Shown here one piece after another: positions 40,345 to 48,517 of a DNA stretch of 56,666 nt. The DNA is from Actinomadura roseirufa (lineage in GTDB: Bacteria; Actinomycetota; Actinomycetes; Streptosporangiales; Streptosporangiaceae): the NCBI RefSeq assembly GCF_900659635.1, contig NZ_CAACVB010000026.1, positions 1 to 56,666 of the forward strand, given 5' to 3'. The first letter of the stretch is position 1. Each line of letters begins with the position of its first letter. The position numbers and the translations under genes are program-made. The notes below the pieces were generated by a model. The model ran no database searches and had not been told where the DNA came from. It was given only the letters and a program-made list of their open reading frames with translations.

Positions 40345-40386
40345 GAAGCGCCGGGATCTTGGGGATCCCGGCGCTTCGGTCTTTCT
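40345..40386. terminator. Perfect 14-bp stem with T-rich flank
   Basis: Arms GAAGCGCCGGGATC (40345-40358) and GATCCCGGCGCTTC (40364-40377), loop TTGGG, followed on the plus strand by GGTCTTTCTT. It is a classical intrinsic terminator for plus-strand transcription; it may also act on the MMPL transcript. Confidence 0.8.
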
Positions 40387-40394
40387 TAGAGGGA

Positions 40395-40452
40395 GTCGGG
40401 TTGCGGGGCCCGGTCTGTGGGCGGCATGTCTGACCGGGACCCGCAACCCGAC
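40395..40452. terminator. Long near-perfect hairpin after the MMPL gene
   Basis: Two 21-base arms (40395-40415 and 40432-40452, GTCGGGTTGCGGG and its complement, one mismatch) enclose a 16-nt loop. It starts 14 bp after the MMPL stop, so it ends that gene, and with the next hairpin forms a tandem barrier to the repeat tract. Confidence 0.8.
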
Positions 40453-40465
40453 GTCTGTGGGGCCG

Positions 40466-42628
40466 CTAGTAGTTGCGGTACCCGGACGGGGCGAACTGGT
40501 TCTCCATGGGGTCGGGGCCCTGCTGCTTCTTCGGAGCGTCGCCGTGACCCGGCCACCAGGCGCGGTGGCCCAGCATGGCCGTGATGCCCGGCACCAGGAA
40601 CATCGACATGACGAACGCGGAGAGGGCGATGCCGACCGCGACCGCGAAGCCCATCTGCTGGAGCATCGACACCGGGGCGAGCAGCATCACCGAGAAGGTG
40701 CCGGCGAGGATGAGGCCCGCCGCGGCGACCGTCGGGCCGCCGTGCTGGACGGCCAGCGCCGCCGCCTTCTTCGGGTCGTGGCCCTCCTTGGCCTCCTCGC
40801 GCAGCCGCGCGGTCATCAGGATGTTGTAGTCGGTCCCGATGGCCAGCACGAACAGGTAGAGGATGATCGGCAACTGGAAGACCACACCGGGCTTGCCCGC
40901 CATCCCCTGGAAGGCGTACACCGCGGAGCCGAGCGTGGCGGCGAAGCCCAGCAGGACCGCCACGACCAGGTAGAGCGGCGCGACCAGCGACCTCAGCAGC
41001 AGGGCCAGGATCAGCGCGATCAGGACGGCCGCCACCGGGAGGATGATCGACAGGTCGCGGTTGTTGACCGTGTTGATGTCGGCGAAGATCGCCGTCTGGC
41101 CGCCGACGTAGGCCCGGGTGCCCTCCGGTGCGATCTTGTGCACCGCCGGCGTCAGCTTGTCCTTGACGAGGGTGACCGACTCGTTGGAGACGGGGTTCTT
41201 CTTCAGGACGAGGTCGACGCGTGCGACCGACCGGTCCTTGCCCGGCTCGGCCTGCTGGACCCGGCCGACGCCCGGCACGCTCTTGGCGTCCTGCCGGAAG
41301 GCGGCGATCTTCTGCGCGCTGAGCGGCTGCCCGTCGGTGTTCTTGAGGAAGACCTGGACCGGGGTGGTCAGACCGGGCGGGAAGCCCTTCTGCATGTCCT
41401 TGGTCGCCTGCGCGGACTCGGTGTCCTGCGGGAAGCCCGCCGCGAAGTCGTAGTCGGCCTTGAAGCCCATGGATCCGGCGGCCAGGACCACCAGGACCAC
41501 ACCGCTGAGCAGGGCGGCCACCGCGGGGCGCTTACCGACGCCGCGGCCGATCGCCGCGGAGATCGCGCCCTTGGGCTGCTTCTTCCAGGCCTTGGAGGGC
41601 CAGAACACCGCGGTGCCGAGCAGCGACACGATCGCCGGGAACAGGGTCAGGGAGGTGATGCCCATGACGATGACGGCGATGGCCAGGGACGGGCCCCAGG
41701 CGCTGAAGACCCCGAAGGCGGCCAGCAGCAGGACGAGGAAGGTGGCGGCGATGGCGGCGGCGGCCGAGGAGATGACCTCGCCGACCCGCTCCACCGCGGT
41801 GATCATCGCGGTCTTCTTGTCGTCGCCGGCCCGTAGCCGCTCACGGAACCTGAACATGATGAACAGGTAGTAGTCGGCGCCGATACCGAACAACACGATG
41901 AGGATGATGGTGTTCAGGCTGTCGTCGCCGGAGAAGTTGAACGCGTGGGACGCCGCGCCGATGAGGCCCATGGCGAACTGCATCGTGAACATGATCACGA
42001 CGATCGGCAGCACCGCGGCGATCGGTGCGCGGAAGATCAGCAGGATCAACCCGATGATCAGTACGAAGGTGGCGATGCCGACGATCTCGAGGGACTGGGT
42101 GAAGGAGTCCTCGTTGTCGACACCGTTGGCGACGTCACCGCCGACCTTGGCCTCCAACCCGCCGTCCTTGAGCAGGGATGGCAGATCCTTGCGGATCTGC
42201 TTCACCGCGTCGCCCTGCTTCTTCGCAGCCTCCTGCGTCGTGCCCTTCATCGGCACCGAGATCACCTGGACGGCCCTGTTCGGCGCCACCGCGTCGGGGC
42301 CTGTGGCGACGGCCTGGACCGTCTCCGGCTTCTTGGCCTCGAGCGTCTTGGCCGCCTGCTCCACCTTGGCGACGTTGGCCTGCGTGAGGGGCTTGCCGTC
42401 GGTGCGCTTGACGATGATCAGCGCGGAGGTGTCCTCCTGCTGGGGGAACGCCTTCTCGGCGACCTTCATCGCCTGGACGGACTCGTACTTGGTGGGGAGG
42501 AAGTCACCCTGGTCGGACTCGGTCTTGAGACTGGGGGAGAAGAGGATGGTGACGACCGCGACTGCTAGCCAGGCCACGATCGTCCACCAAGGGTGCCGCA
42601 CGACGAACCGCGCGAGTCCAGCGAACAT
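40466..42628 (-). CDS. MMPL family (RND) transporter
   Basis: 720 aa, the usual length of MmpL-type exporters. Twelve predicted helices: one (TIVAWLAVAVVTILF) then the first extracytoplasmic domain, a five-helix block (VGIATFVLIIGLILLIF, VLFGIGADYYLFIMFRF with the conserved GxGxDYxLF motif), a second porter domain and a mirrored five-helix block with LFVLAIGTDYNILMTARL. Both Asp-Tyr proton relay motifs are intact. The short Lys/Gln-rich C-terminus lacks a big cytoplasmic domain. ATG 42628 has GAAGG six bases upstream; the longer frame to 42715 does not. Cargo (lipid, siderophore or drug) unknown. Confidence 0.93.
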   Translation of the reverse strand: MFAGLARFVVRHPWWTIVAWLAVAVVTILFSPSLKTESDQGDFLPTKYESVQAMKVAEKAFPQQEDTSALIIVKRTDGKPLTQANVAKVEQAAKTLEAKKPETVQAVATGPDAVAPNRAVQVISVPMKGTTQEAAKKQGDAVKQIRKDLPSLLKDGGLEAKVGGDVANGVDNEDSFTQSLEIVGIATFVLIIGLILLIFRAPIAAVLPIVVIMFTMQFAMGLIGAASHAFNFSGDDSLNTIILIVLFGIGADYYLFIMFRFRERLRAGDDKKTAMITAVERVGEVISSAAAAIAATFLVLLLAAFGVFSAWGPSLAIAVIVMGITSLTLFPAIVSLLGTAVFWPSKAWKKQPKGAISAAIGRGVGKRPAVAALLSGVVLVVLAAGSMGFKADYDFAAGFPQDTESAQATKDMQKGFPPGLTTPVQVFLKNTDGQPLSAQKIAAFRQDAKSVPGVGRVQQAEPGKDRSVARVDLVLKKNPVSNESVTLVKDKLTPAVHKIAPEGTRAYVGGQTAIFADINTVNNRDLSIILPVAAVLIALILALLLRSLVAPLYLVVAVLLGFAATLGSAVYAFQGMAGKPGVVFQLPIILYLFVLAIGTDYNILMTARLREEAKEGHDPKKAAALAVQHGGPTVAAAGLILAGTFSVMLLAPVSMLQQMGFAVAVGIALSAFVMSMFLVPGITAMLGHRAWWPGHGDAPKKQQGPDPMENQFAPSGYRNY

Positions 42629-42767
42629 GGTCATCCTTCGATCAAGGGGTTCAGCGGGGATACCTCTCAAACGGTAGAGATCGGATCCCGTCTTGTGGTC
42701 AACCGCCGAGCCCATTTAGGGGCTGATACCTAGGGGGGAGTACCTCCTCCTCCAGGAGGGCTCGCAG

Positions 42768-43934
42768 GTGGATAGCCTCATTCGCATGGACAACGAGGTT
42801 CAGCCGGGGTTCGACACCCTGGCCATCCACGCGGGGCAGGAGCCCGACCCGGTGACGGGGGCGGTCGTCCCGCCGATCTACCAGGTCTCGACCTACAAGC
42901 AGGACGGCATCGGCGGCCTGCGCGGCGGCTACGAGTACTCGCGCTCAGCCAACCCGACGCGTACCGCGCTCGAAGTATGCCTGGCCGAGGTGGAGGGCGG
43001 CGCCCGCGGGCTGGCGTTCGCCTCGGGCCTCGCGGCCGAGGACGCGTTGCTGCGCGCGGTGTGCCGCCCCGGCGACCACGTGATCATCCCGAACGACGCC
43101 TACGGCGGCACCTACCGGCTGTTCGCGAAGGTGGCCGAGCCGTGGGGGATGGTGTTCGACCCGGTGCCGCTCGGTGACGTGGCGGCCGTCCGGGCGGCGG
43201 TCCGCCCCGAAACGAAGATCATCTGGGTGGAGACGCCGACCAACCCGCTGCTCGGCATCGCCGACATCGCGACTCTGGCGGCCATCGCGCACGACGCGGG
43301 CGCACTGCTCGTCGTCGACAACACCTTCGCCTCAGCCTACCTGCAGCGTCCGCTGGCGCTCGGCGCCGACGTGGTCGTGCACTCCACCACCAAGTACATC
43401 GGCGGTCACTCCGACGTCATCGGCGGCGCCCTGATCGTCTCCGACGCCGAGCTGGGGGAGCGGCTGGCGTTCCACCAGAACGCCATGGGCGCCGTCGCGG
43501 GCCCGTTCGACGCCTGGCTGACGCTGCGCGGGATCAAGACGCTCGGCGTGCGGATGGACCGGCACTGCGCCAACGCCGAGAAGATCGTGGACATGCTCAC
43601 CCGGCACCCCGCCGTCGAGCAGGTCCTCTACCCGGGACTGCCCGATCACCCGGGCCACGACATCGCCGCCAAGCAGATGAAGGCGTTCGGCGGGATGGTG
43701 TCGTTCCGGATGGCGACCGCCGAGGCGGCGGTGCGGGTCTGCGAGCGGACCAAGCTGTTCACCCTCGGCGAGTCGCTCGGCGGTGTGGAGTCGCTGATCG
43801 AGCACCCGGGGCGCATGACGCACGCGTCGGCGGCCGGGTCGCCGCTGGAGGTACCGGACGACCTGGTGCGCCTGTCGGTCGGCATCGAGGACGTCCACGA
43901 CCTGCTGCACGACCTGCGGGAGGCCCTCGCCTGA
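42768..43934 (+). CDS. metB: Cystathionine gamma-synthase
   Basis: PLP enzyme of transsulfuration, making cystathionine from an O-acyl-homoserine and cysteine. It is 388 aa from GTG 42768, which has GGAGGG seven bases upstream; ATG 42786 is the alternative. It carries GFDTLAIHAGQEPDP at the N-terminus, YSRSANPTR phosphate region, GLAFASGLAAED, VVDNTFASAY and the PLP Lys in VHSTTKYIGGHSD near 211, then SLGGVESLIEHPGRMTHAS. The sequence alone does not fully separate it from cystathionine gamma-lyase. It is divergent from the MMPL gene. Confidence 0.9.
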   Translation: MDSLIRMDNEVQPGFDTLAIHAGQEPDPVTGAVVPPIYQVSTYKQDGIGGLRGGYEYSRSANPTRTALEVCLAEVEGGARGLAFASGLAAEDALLRAVCRPGDHVIIPNDAYGGTYRLFAKVAEPWGMVFDPVPLGDVAAVRAAVRPETKIIWVETPTNPLLGIADIATLAAIAHDAGALLVVDNTFASAYLQRPLALGADVVVHSTTKYIGGHSDVIGGALIVSDAELGERLAFHQNAMGAVAGPFDAWLTLRGIKTLGVRMDRHCANAEKIVDMLTRHPAVEQVLYPGLPDHPGHDIAAKQMKAFGGMVSFRMATAEAAVRVCERTKLFTLGESLGGVESLIEHPGRMTHASAAGSPLEVPDDLVRLSVGIEDVHDLLHDLREALA

Positions 43935-44262
43935 CGCTCCCCTGCCGGCCCGGCGGCCGGGAGACGGGAGCGCAGACGGAGCGCTTGGACGGGAGCGCGG
44001 GCGGGGAGCCTGGACGGCCGCCTGAGCGGGTGGCCAGGCGCGGCGTGCGGGCGGGGGCGGGGGCTGCGTGACCGGCCCCGCCCGTGGGTGACGGGGCGGC
44101 CGGAGCAGCTGTATCGGCCGCCCTGGGCGAGCCGGGCCGCCGGTGAGCCGGACGAGCCGGAGCGACGGGCAGATCAGGTCGAACCTGGCGTCGTTCCCGC
44201 GCCGTTCTTGATCAAACCATCTATGATGTGGCCGCCAGGTTCGATCAGGAAAGGGCCCCGGG
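43935..44262. other. Intergenic region with a promoter flanked by an inverted repeat
   Basis: No gene. TATGAT at 44222-44227 is a good -10 about 36 bp before the hydrolase start, without a clear -35. It lies between 12-bp arms TCGAACCTGGCG (44179-44190) and CGCCAGGTTCGA (44233-44244), perfectly complementary and 42 bp apart, which suggests an operator pair. The first half (43935-44170) is featureless GC-rich sequence. Confidence 0.6.
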
Positions 44263-45339
44263 GTGCGCAAAGTACTGGTCTGTGGGGCGGCGCTCGCCGC
44301 GACGTGTCTGTCCGCCGTGGCCGCGGTCCCGACCGCCGGAGCCACGCCCCCGCCGACGCCCAAGCGCACGGCGCCGACGGTGTTCCCGTCCGAGGAGACC
44401 GGGACGACACCGCCGTCCGACGGCCCGGAGACGCCCGGCGGGGAGACCTCCTCGCCGCCGCCCTCCAGGCGGGTCCCGGTGACCCGTTCGGGAGCCGGGG
44501 TGACCGACGGCGTGGTGTCCGCCAAGGCCGTCATGGTCACGCCCAGGCCGCCGCGGTTCGTGACCTACGCCTACGGCAAGTCCTCCCGGCAGCGGATCGA
44601 CGCCTACTGGCGTCAGTCCGAGCCCAGGGCGAAGCCGCGCCCCGCCGTCCTGGTCCTGCACGGCGGGTACTGGCTCGGCGGCGACAAGCGCGGCTGGAAG
44701 TACTTCGCCCGCCGCCTCACCGACCAGGGATACGTCGTCCTCGCGGCCAACTACCGGCTGGCGAGCCAGTCCCCCTGGCCCGCACAGCGCGACGACGCCC
44801 TGAGCGCGCTCACCTTCCTGAAGAAGCACGCCGCGACGTGGAACGCCGACCCGCGGCGCGTCGTGGTGGTCGGCTCGTCCTCCGGCGGGATGCTCGCCAC
44901 CCAGCTCGGCACCTACGGGACCGGCGCCGAGCGGGTCCGCGGCGTGATCGCGCTCTCGCCGCCGAACAACCCCTACCTCGCCTTCCAGGACGGCCTGAAG
45001 CCCAGTGCCCTCCTCACCCAGCGCAAGCTGCGGCGGGCCGTGGTCGATCTCGTCCGGTGCACGCCCGGCGCCGACGCAGGCGGAGGCTGCTGGAAGCGGC
45101 TGGACGACGCCAACTCCGCCACGCACGTCTCCCCGGGCGACGCGCCGATGCTGCTCATGCACGCCAGCGGCGACTTCGTCCCGGTGACCCAGAGCACGGG
45201 CCTGGCGAGCGCGCTGCGCGCCGCGGGCGTCCCGGTGGCCGTGAAGGTGGTCCCCGGCGAGCTGCACGCCTCGGAGCTACTGAACGACGAGCACACCTAC
45301 CCGCTGATCCTGAAGTGGCTGCGCGCCCACAGCCGATGA
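44263..45339 (+). CDS. Secreted alpha/beta hydrolase (esterase/lipase)
   Basis: 358 aa with a signal peptide (VRKVLVCGAALAATCLSAVA, cleavage near AGATP) and a Pro/Thr/Ser-rich linker of about 60 aa. The hydrolase domain has the HGGYW oxyanion-hole motif near 131, nucleophile elbow VGSSSGGM near 207, LLMHASGDFVPVTQ (acid) near 298 and GELHASELL (His) near 329. This is the HSL-like/carboxylesterase group. GTG 44263 follows GGAAAGG, 8 bases away. Substrate unknown. Confidence 0.88.
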   Translation: MRKVLVCGAALAATCLSAVAAVPTAGATPPPTPKRTAPTVFPSEETGTTPPSDGPETPGGETSSPPPSRRVPVTRSGAGVTDGVVSAKAVMVTPRPPRFVTYAYGKSSRQRIDAYWRQSEPRAKPRPAVLVLHGGYWLGGDKRGWKYFARRLTDQGYVVLAANYRLASQSPWPAQRDDALSALTFLKKHAATWNADPRRVVVVGSSSGGMLATQLGTYGTGAERVRGVIALSPPNNPYLAFQDGLKPSALLTQRKLRRAVVDLVRCTPGADAGGGCWKRLDDANSATHVSPGDAPMLLMHASGDFVPVTQSTGLASALRAAGVPVAVKVVPGELHASELLNDEHTYPLILKWLRAHSR

Positions 45340-45348
45340 GGGGCGGCC

Positions 45349-45367
45349 GGAGCGTACAGGACGCTCC
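45349..45367. terminator. Short hairpin between convergent genes
   Basis: Arms GGAGCGT and ACGCTCC pair around ACAGG; the right arm abuts the stop of the minus-strand gene. It is a probable bidirectional terminator. Confidence 0.5.
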
Positions 45368-46048
45368 CTAGCCGTTCCAGACCATCAGGATGAGGATCAC
45401 CACCCAGATCAGCGCGACGACGCCGGAGAGCGCGGCGATGCGTCCGCGCTGCACCGGGGCGACCTCCCCGCGCACGCCGCCGCCCAAGCCGCCGCCCGCC
45501 GTTGTTCCGGCCCCCGCGCCGCCGGATGCGTCCGCGGGCCCGGCCGGTGTTCCCGACTCGGGGGCGTCCGCCGTGGGGCCGGGACGCTCGGTGCCGCCGG
45601 CCGGCTTCCCGACACCGTCCGGTTCCTCGCCCCCGGCCGCGTCTCCGCCAGTGCCCCCGCCAGTGACCCCGCCAGCCCTCCCACCGGTGACGCCGCCACT
45701 GGGCGTGGCGGGTACCGCTTCGGCCGCGGCCAGCTCGATCAGGTGCGCGGCCTTGCGCTGGTCGCGCTCCACGATCAGCAGCAGGACGAGCGCGACGACG
45801 AACAGCGTCATCGACACTGACAGCCACACCCGCGCCAGGTCGCCCTTGGCCAGGCTCAGCCCGAACAGGAAGATCCCCAGCGACGCCAGCCCGTAGAGCT
45901 GGGTCGTGCGGTGCAGGTAACGGACCACCGCCACGTTCCGCTTGCGGATGTAGCGCGGGGTGGCCATGGTCGCGGCGGTCAGCGGCCCCAGCGTGAAGAT
46001 CGCGAAGCCGATGTGCAGGAACAGCAGGATGCGGTCCGAAGTCGACAT
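45368..46048 (-). CDS. DUF2269-like membrane protein
   Basis: 226 aa with four hydrophobic helices: two near the N-terminus (RILLFLHIGFAIFTLGPLTA and LYGLASLGIFLFGLSLA), VWLSVSMTLFVVALVLLLIV, and a terminal ALSGVVALIWVVILILMVW. Between the third and fourth lies an Ala/Gly/Pro-rich disordered region of about 85 aa with VTGGRAGGVTGGG repeats. The N-terminal part matches the DUF2269 integral membrane type; function unknown. ATG 46048 precedes MSTSDR. The gene is convergent with the hydrolase. Confidence 0.75.
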   Translation of the reverse strand: MSTSDRILLFLHIGFAIFTLGPLTAATMATPRYIRKRNVAVVRYLHRTTQLYGLASLGIFLFGLSLAKGDLARVWLSVSMTLFVVALVLLLIVERDQRKAAHLIELAAAEAVPATPSGGVTGGRAGGVTGGGTGGDAAGGEEPDGVGKPAGGTERPGPTADAPESGTPAGPADASGGAGAGTTAGGGLGGGVRGEVAPVQRGRIAALSGVVALIWVVILILMVWNG

Positions 46049-46111
46049 GACGCCGACCCTAGTCCCCGGACGGCGCCACAGCACTACGCCCGGCTGCGAG
46101 ATCGTCACAGA

Positions 46112-46235
46112 GCGGAGCTCACCTGGGGCGCCGTGCGAGAACTCACCTGGGGCGCCGCGCGGAGCTGACCTGGGGCGCTGGGCGGAGGTCACCGGGGATG
46201 CTGAGCGGAGCTTATTGGGAATGCTGTGTGGAGTC
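46112..46235. repeat. Five or six 23-bp tandem units, progressively diverged
   Basis: Units start GCGGAGCTCACCTGGGGCGC and recur at 46112, 46135, 46159, 46182 and 46205, with a partial GTGGAGTCC at 46228. Copies 1-3 are close; copies 4 and 5 decay steadily. The array fills the gap between the VWA gene stop and the DUF2269-like start. Confidence 0.85.
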
Positions 46236-46249
46236 CGACGGGGGGGTGT

Positions 46250-48478
46250 TCAGCGGCGGCCTCGGCGTACTCGGAGGTAGTCGCTGACGACGTACTCGCC
46301 GAGTCGTTCGGCGTCCGGGGCGAAGACGCGGCCGCCGTTGCGTCGTGCCACCTCCTCGACGAACGACACGAGCCGCCGGTCGTCGGCCAGCATGAAGAAG
46401 TTCATGCAGGCGCCGCGCCGGGTCATCTTGTCGACCTCGGCGAGGGTGAGGACCAGCGTGTCGGTGGACGGCGGGTAGTCGAACAGCGACCGGCCGTCCG
46501 GGCGCAGGTGCGCGGTCGGCTCGCCGTCGGTGACCACCAGGACGATCGGCTCGAAGTCGGGATGCCGGTCCAGGTGCCGACCGGCGAGCATCAGCGCGTG
46601 GTGCAGGTTCGTGCCCTGCACCATGTCCCAGTCGAGGCCCGCCATCTCCGTGGGGTGCAGGACCCGCGCGTAGTTGGAGAACCCGATGATCTGGATCGCG
46701 TCCTGGGGGAACTTGCTCGTCACCAGCGTGTGCAGGGCGAGCGTGGTCTGCTTGGCGACGGCCCACGTCCCGCGCAGCACCATCGAGTACGACAGGTCGA
46801 CCAGCAGGCACACCGCCGCTCCGGTGCGCCGCTCGGTCTCGTGCACCTCGAAGTCGTCCACGCCGAGCCGGACGCCCGGCAGCGATCCTCCAGAAGCCCG
46901 TGATCCTCCTGGGATCCGCGTTCCGCCGGGAAGGGGCGGCTCCAGGACGTGTACGCGGGCGTCCGCACCGGCCAGGCCAGGGACGGCCTGCCCAGGCGCA
47001 GCCTGTCCAGGAGCAGCAGGACCGGGAGCAGCAGGACCGGGAGCAGGGCCGGGAACAGGGGCGGCAGCAGGAGCGGGAGCAGGGCCGGGAACAGGGGCGG
47101 CAGCAGGGGCGGGAGCAGCAGGGGCGGGCGTGGCTTCGCCCGGTGCTGGGCCGGTCTCCATCGCGCTGCGGCGGATCGCGTTGCTCACCGTCCGGACCAC
47201 GTCGAGGGGCTGCTCGTCGCCGAACCGCCACTCCCGGCTCGACCCCGTCAGCTCCCCGGCCTGCCCGGCGTCCCGCTGGTCGTGGTCGCCCTGCCGGGCC
47301 GAGGCCAGCTGGGAGAACACCCGGCGCAACGCCGTCTCGCCGAGCCGCCGCACCGCCTTGGCGGTCAGCTCCAGTTTCCCGCGCTTGCGCTGCAGGTAGC
47401 CCTGCCGCTCCAGCTCCGCCTCGATGCGGCGCAGCGCGTCCAGGTCGTCGACGGCCTGCCGGCCGAGGGCCCGCCGCACCGCCTCCTCGTCGATGTCGTC
47501 GAGGCGCGCGCCCGGGTAGTCCTGGCCGAGCGCGGTCTCCAGCTCGGCGAGGTCGGCCAGCTCCGCCAGCGCCGTCGTCGCGTCGCCCACGCCGAGCGGG
47601 TCGTCGCCGGTCATCTGTTCCGGCGCGCCCCAGCCGAGGTCGGGCCGCCGCGCCCGCAGCGAGTCGCCCAGCCGCGTCATCTCCATCGCCAGGCCCGCGT
47701 CCTGCATGGCCTGCTCCATCAGCCCGGCCAGCTCCGCCCGCTGCTCCGGGCTGAGCGAGGCGAGCAGCCGGTCCATCGCGGCGGCGCGGCGGGCCAGCGA
47801 GTCGACCAGTTCCTCCAGGTTCGCCGGACGGTCGGGGAAGAAGTCCCCGTACTCCTCCATGAACCGGTCGAAGTCCTCCTGGGTGTGCTCGCCGCGCGCG
47901 TCCCGGTCCAGCATGGTGTTCAGCGCGGACATCATGTCCTTGACGCGTGCCATGGCGGCCGGGTCCTGGTTCTCCAGGGCCTGCTTCATGCCCTGGAACT
48001 GGGAGTCCAGGACCTCGCGCCGCAGCAGGTCCTTGAGCTGCTCGAACGTCGCGCGCGCCGCGTCGGACCGCCACTGGTAGGACGACAGCCGCCGGATCGC
48101 CTGGGACGTGTCGTCCGGCAGCGTGTCCAGCTCCGCCTCCCGCAGCCGCGCCTCATCGCTCGGATCGGGGAACAGCTCCGCCCGCTCCTGGCCGATGGCG
48201 GTGTCCAGCAGCGCGCGCGCCTGCTCCAGGGTGCCGTCCAGACGGCCCCGGTCGCGCAGCGCGCGGCGGCGTTCCCGCACCTCCCGGAGCAGGTCGTCCA
48301 GCCCGCGGCGCCCCTGCGCCCCGGGCAGGCCGCGGCGCAGCAACTCGCGCAGGGCGTCGTCCGGGCGGGTGCCGTCCAGCACCGAGTCGCCGACGGCGTC
48401 CAGAGCGTCGCGGACGTCGTAGGGCGGGGCCAGCGGGTCGGGTCCCTCCTCGTACGCGCCGTACCGGTAGCGGCTCAT
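46250..48478 (-). CDS. VWA domain protein, BchD/MoxR-partner type
   Basis: 742 aa soluble protein. A long helical N-terminal region (DDLLREVRERRRALRDR, DSQFQGMKQALENQDPAAMA, YGDFFPDRPANLEEL) is followed by an Ala/Pro/Gly low-complexity linker near 450-500 encoded by repeats at 46975-47135. The von Willebrand A domain follows: LLVDLSYSMVLRG gives a MIDAS DxSxS near 560, then LVVTDGEPTAHL. It partners with the AAA ATPase immediately upstream on the same strand (39 bp gap). AAA plus VWA pairs remodel or load metal and cofactors in known systems; this pair is conserved in actinobacteria but its client is unknown. Confidence 0.85.
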   Translation of the reverse strand: MSRYRYGAYEEGPDPLAPPYDVRDALDAVGDSVLDGTRPDDALRELLRRGLPGAQGRRGLDDLLREVRERRRALRDRGRLDGTLEQARALLDTAIGQERAELFPDPSDEARLREAELDTLPDDTSQAIRRLSSYQWRSDAARATFEQLKDLLRREVLDSQFQGMKQALENQDPAAMARVKDMMSALNTMLDRDARGEHTQEDFDRFMEEYGDFFPDRPANLEELVDSLARRAAAMDRLLASLSPEQRAELAGLMEQAMQDAGLAMEMTRLGDSLRARRPDLGWGAPEQMTGDDPLGVGDATTALAELADLAELETALGQDYPGARLDDIDEEAVRRALGRQAVDDLDALRRIEAELERQGYLQRKRGKLELTAKAVRRLGETALRRVFSQLASARQGDHDQRDAGQAGELTGSSREWRFGDEQPLDVVRTVSNAIRRSAMETGPAPGEATPAPAAPAPAAAPVPGPAPAPAAAPVPGPAPGPAAPGPAAPGQAAPGQAVPGLAGADARVHVLEPPLPGGTRIPGGSRASGGSLPGVRLGVDDFEVHETERRTGAAVCLLVDLSYSMVLRGTWAVAKQTTLALHTLVTSKFPQDAIQIIGFSNYARVLHPTEMAGLDWDMVQGTNLHHALMLAGRHLDRHPDFEPIVLVVTDGEPTAHLRPDGRSLFDYPPSTDTLVLTLAEVDKMTRRGACMNFFMLADDRRLVSFVEEVARRNGGRVFAPDAERLGEYVVSDYLRVRRGRR

Positions 48479-48517
48479 CGAATCCCCTCGCGCGTGACGG
48501 GCCCGGGGCTGCGGGCC

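Noticed and set aside
42716..42767. SAM-type riboswitch before cystathionine gamma-synthase
   Set aside because: The 52-bp leader holds only a CCTCCTCC/GGAGG pairing near the ribosome site and is too short for a SAM-I or SAM-IV aptamer.
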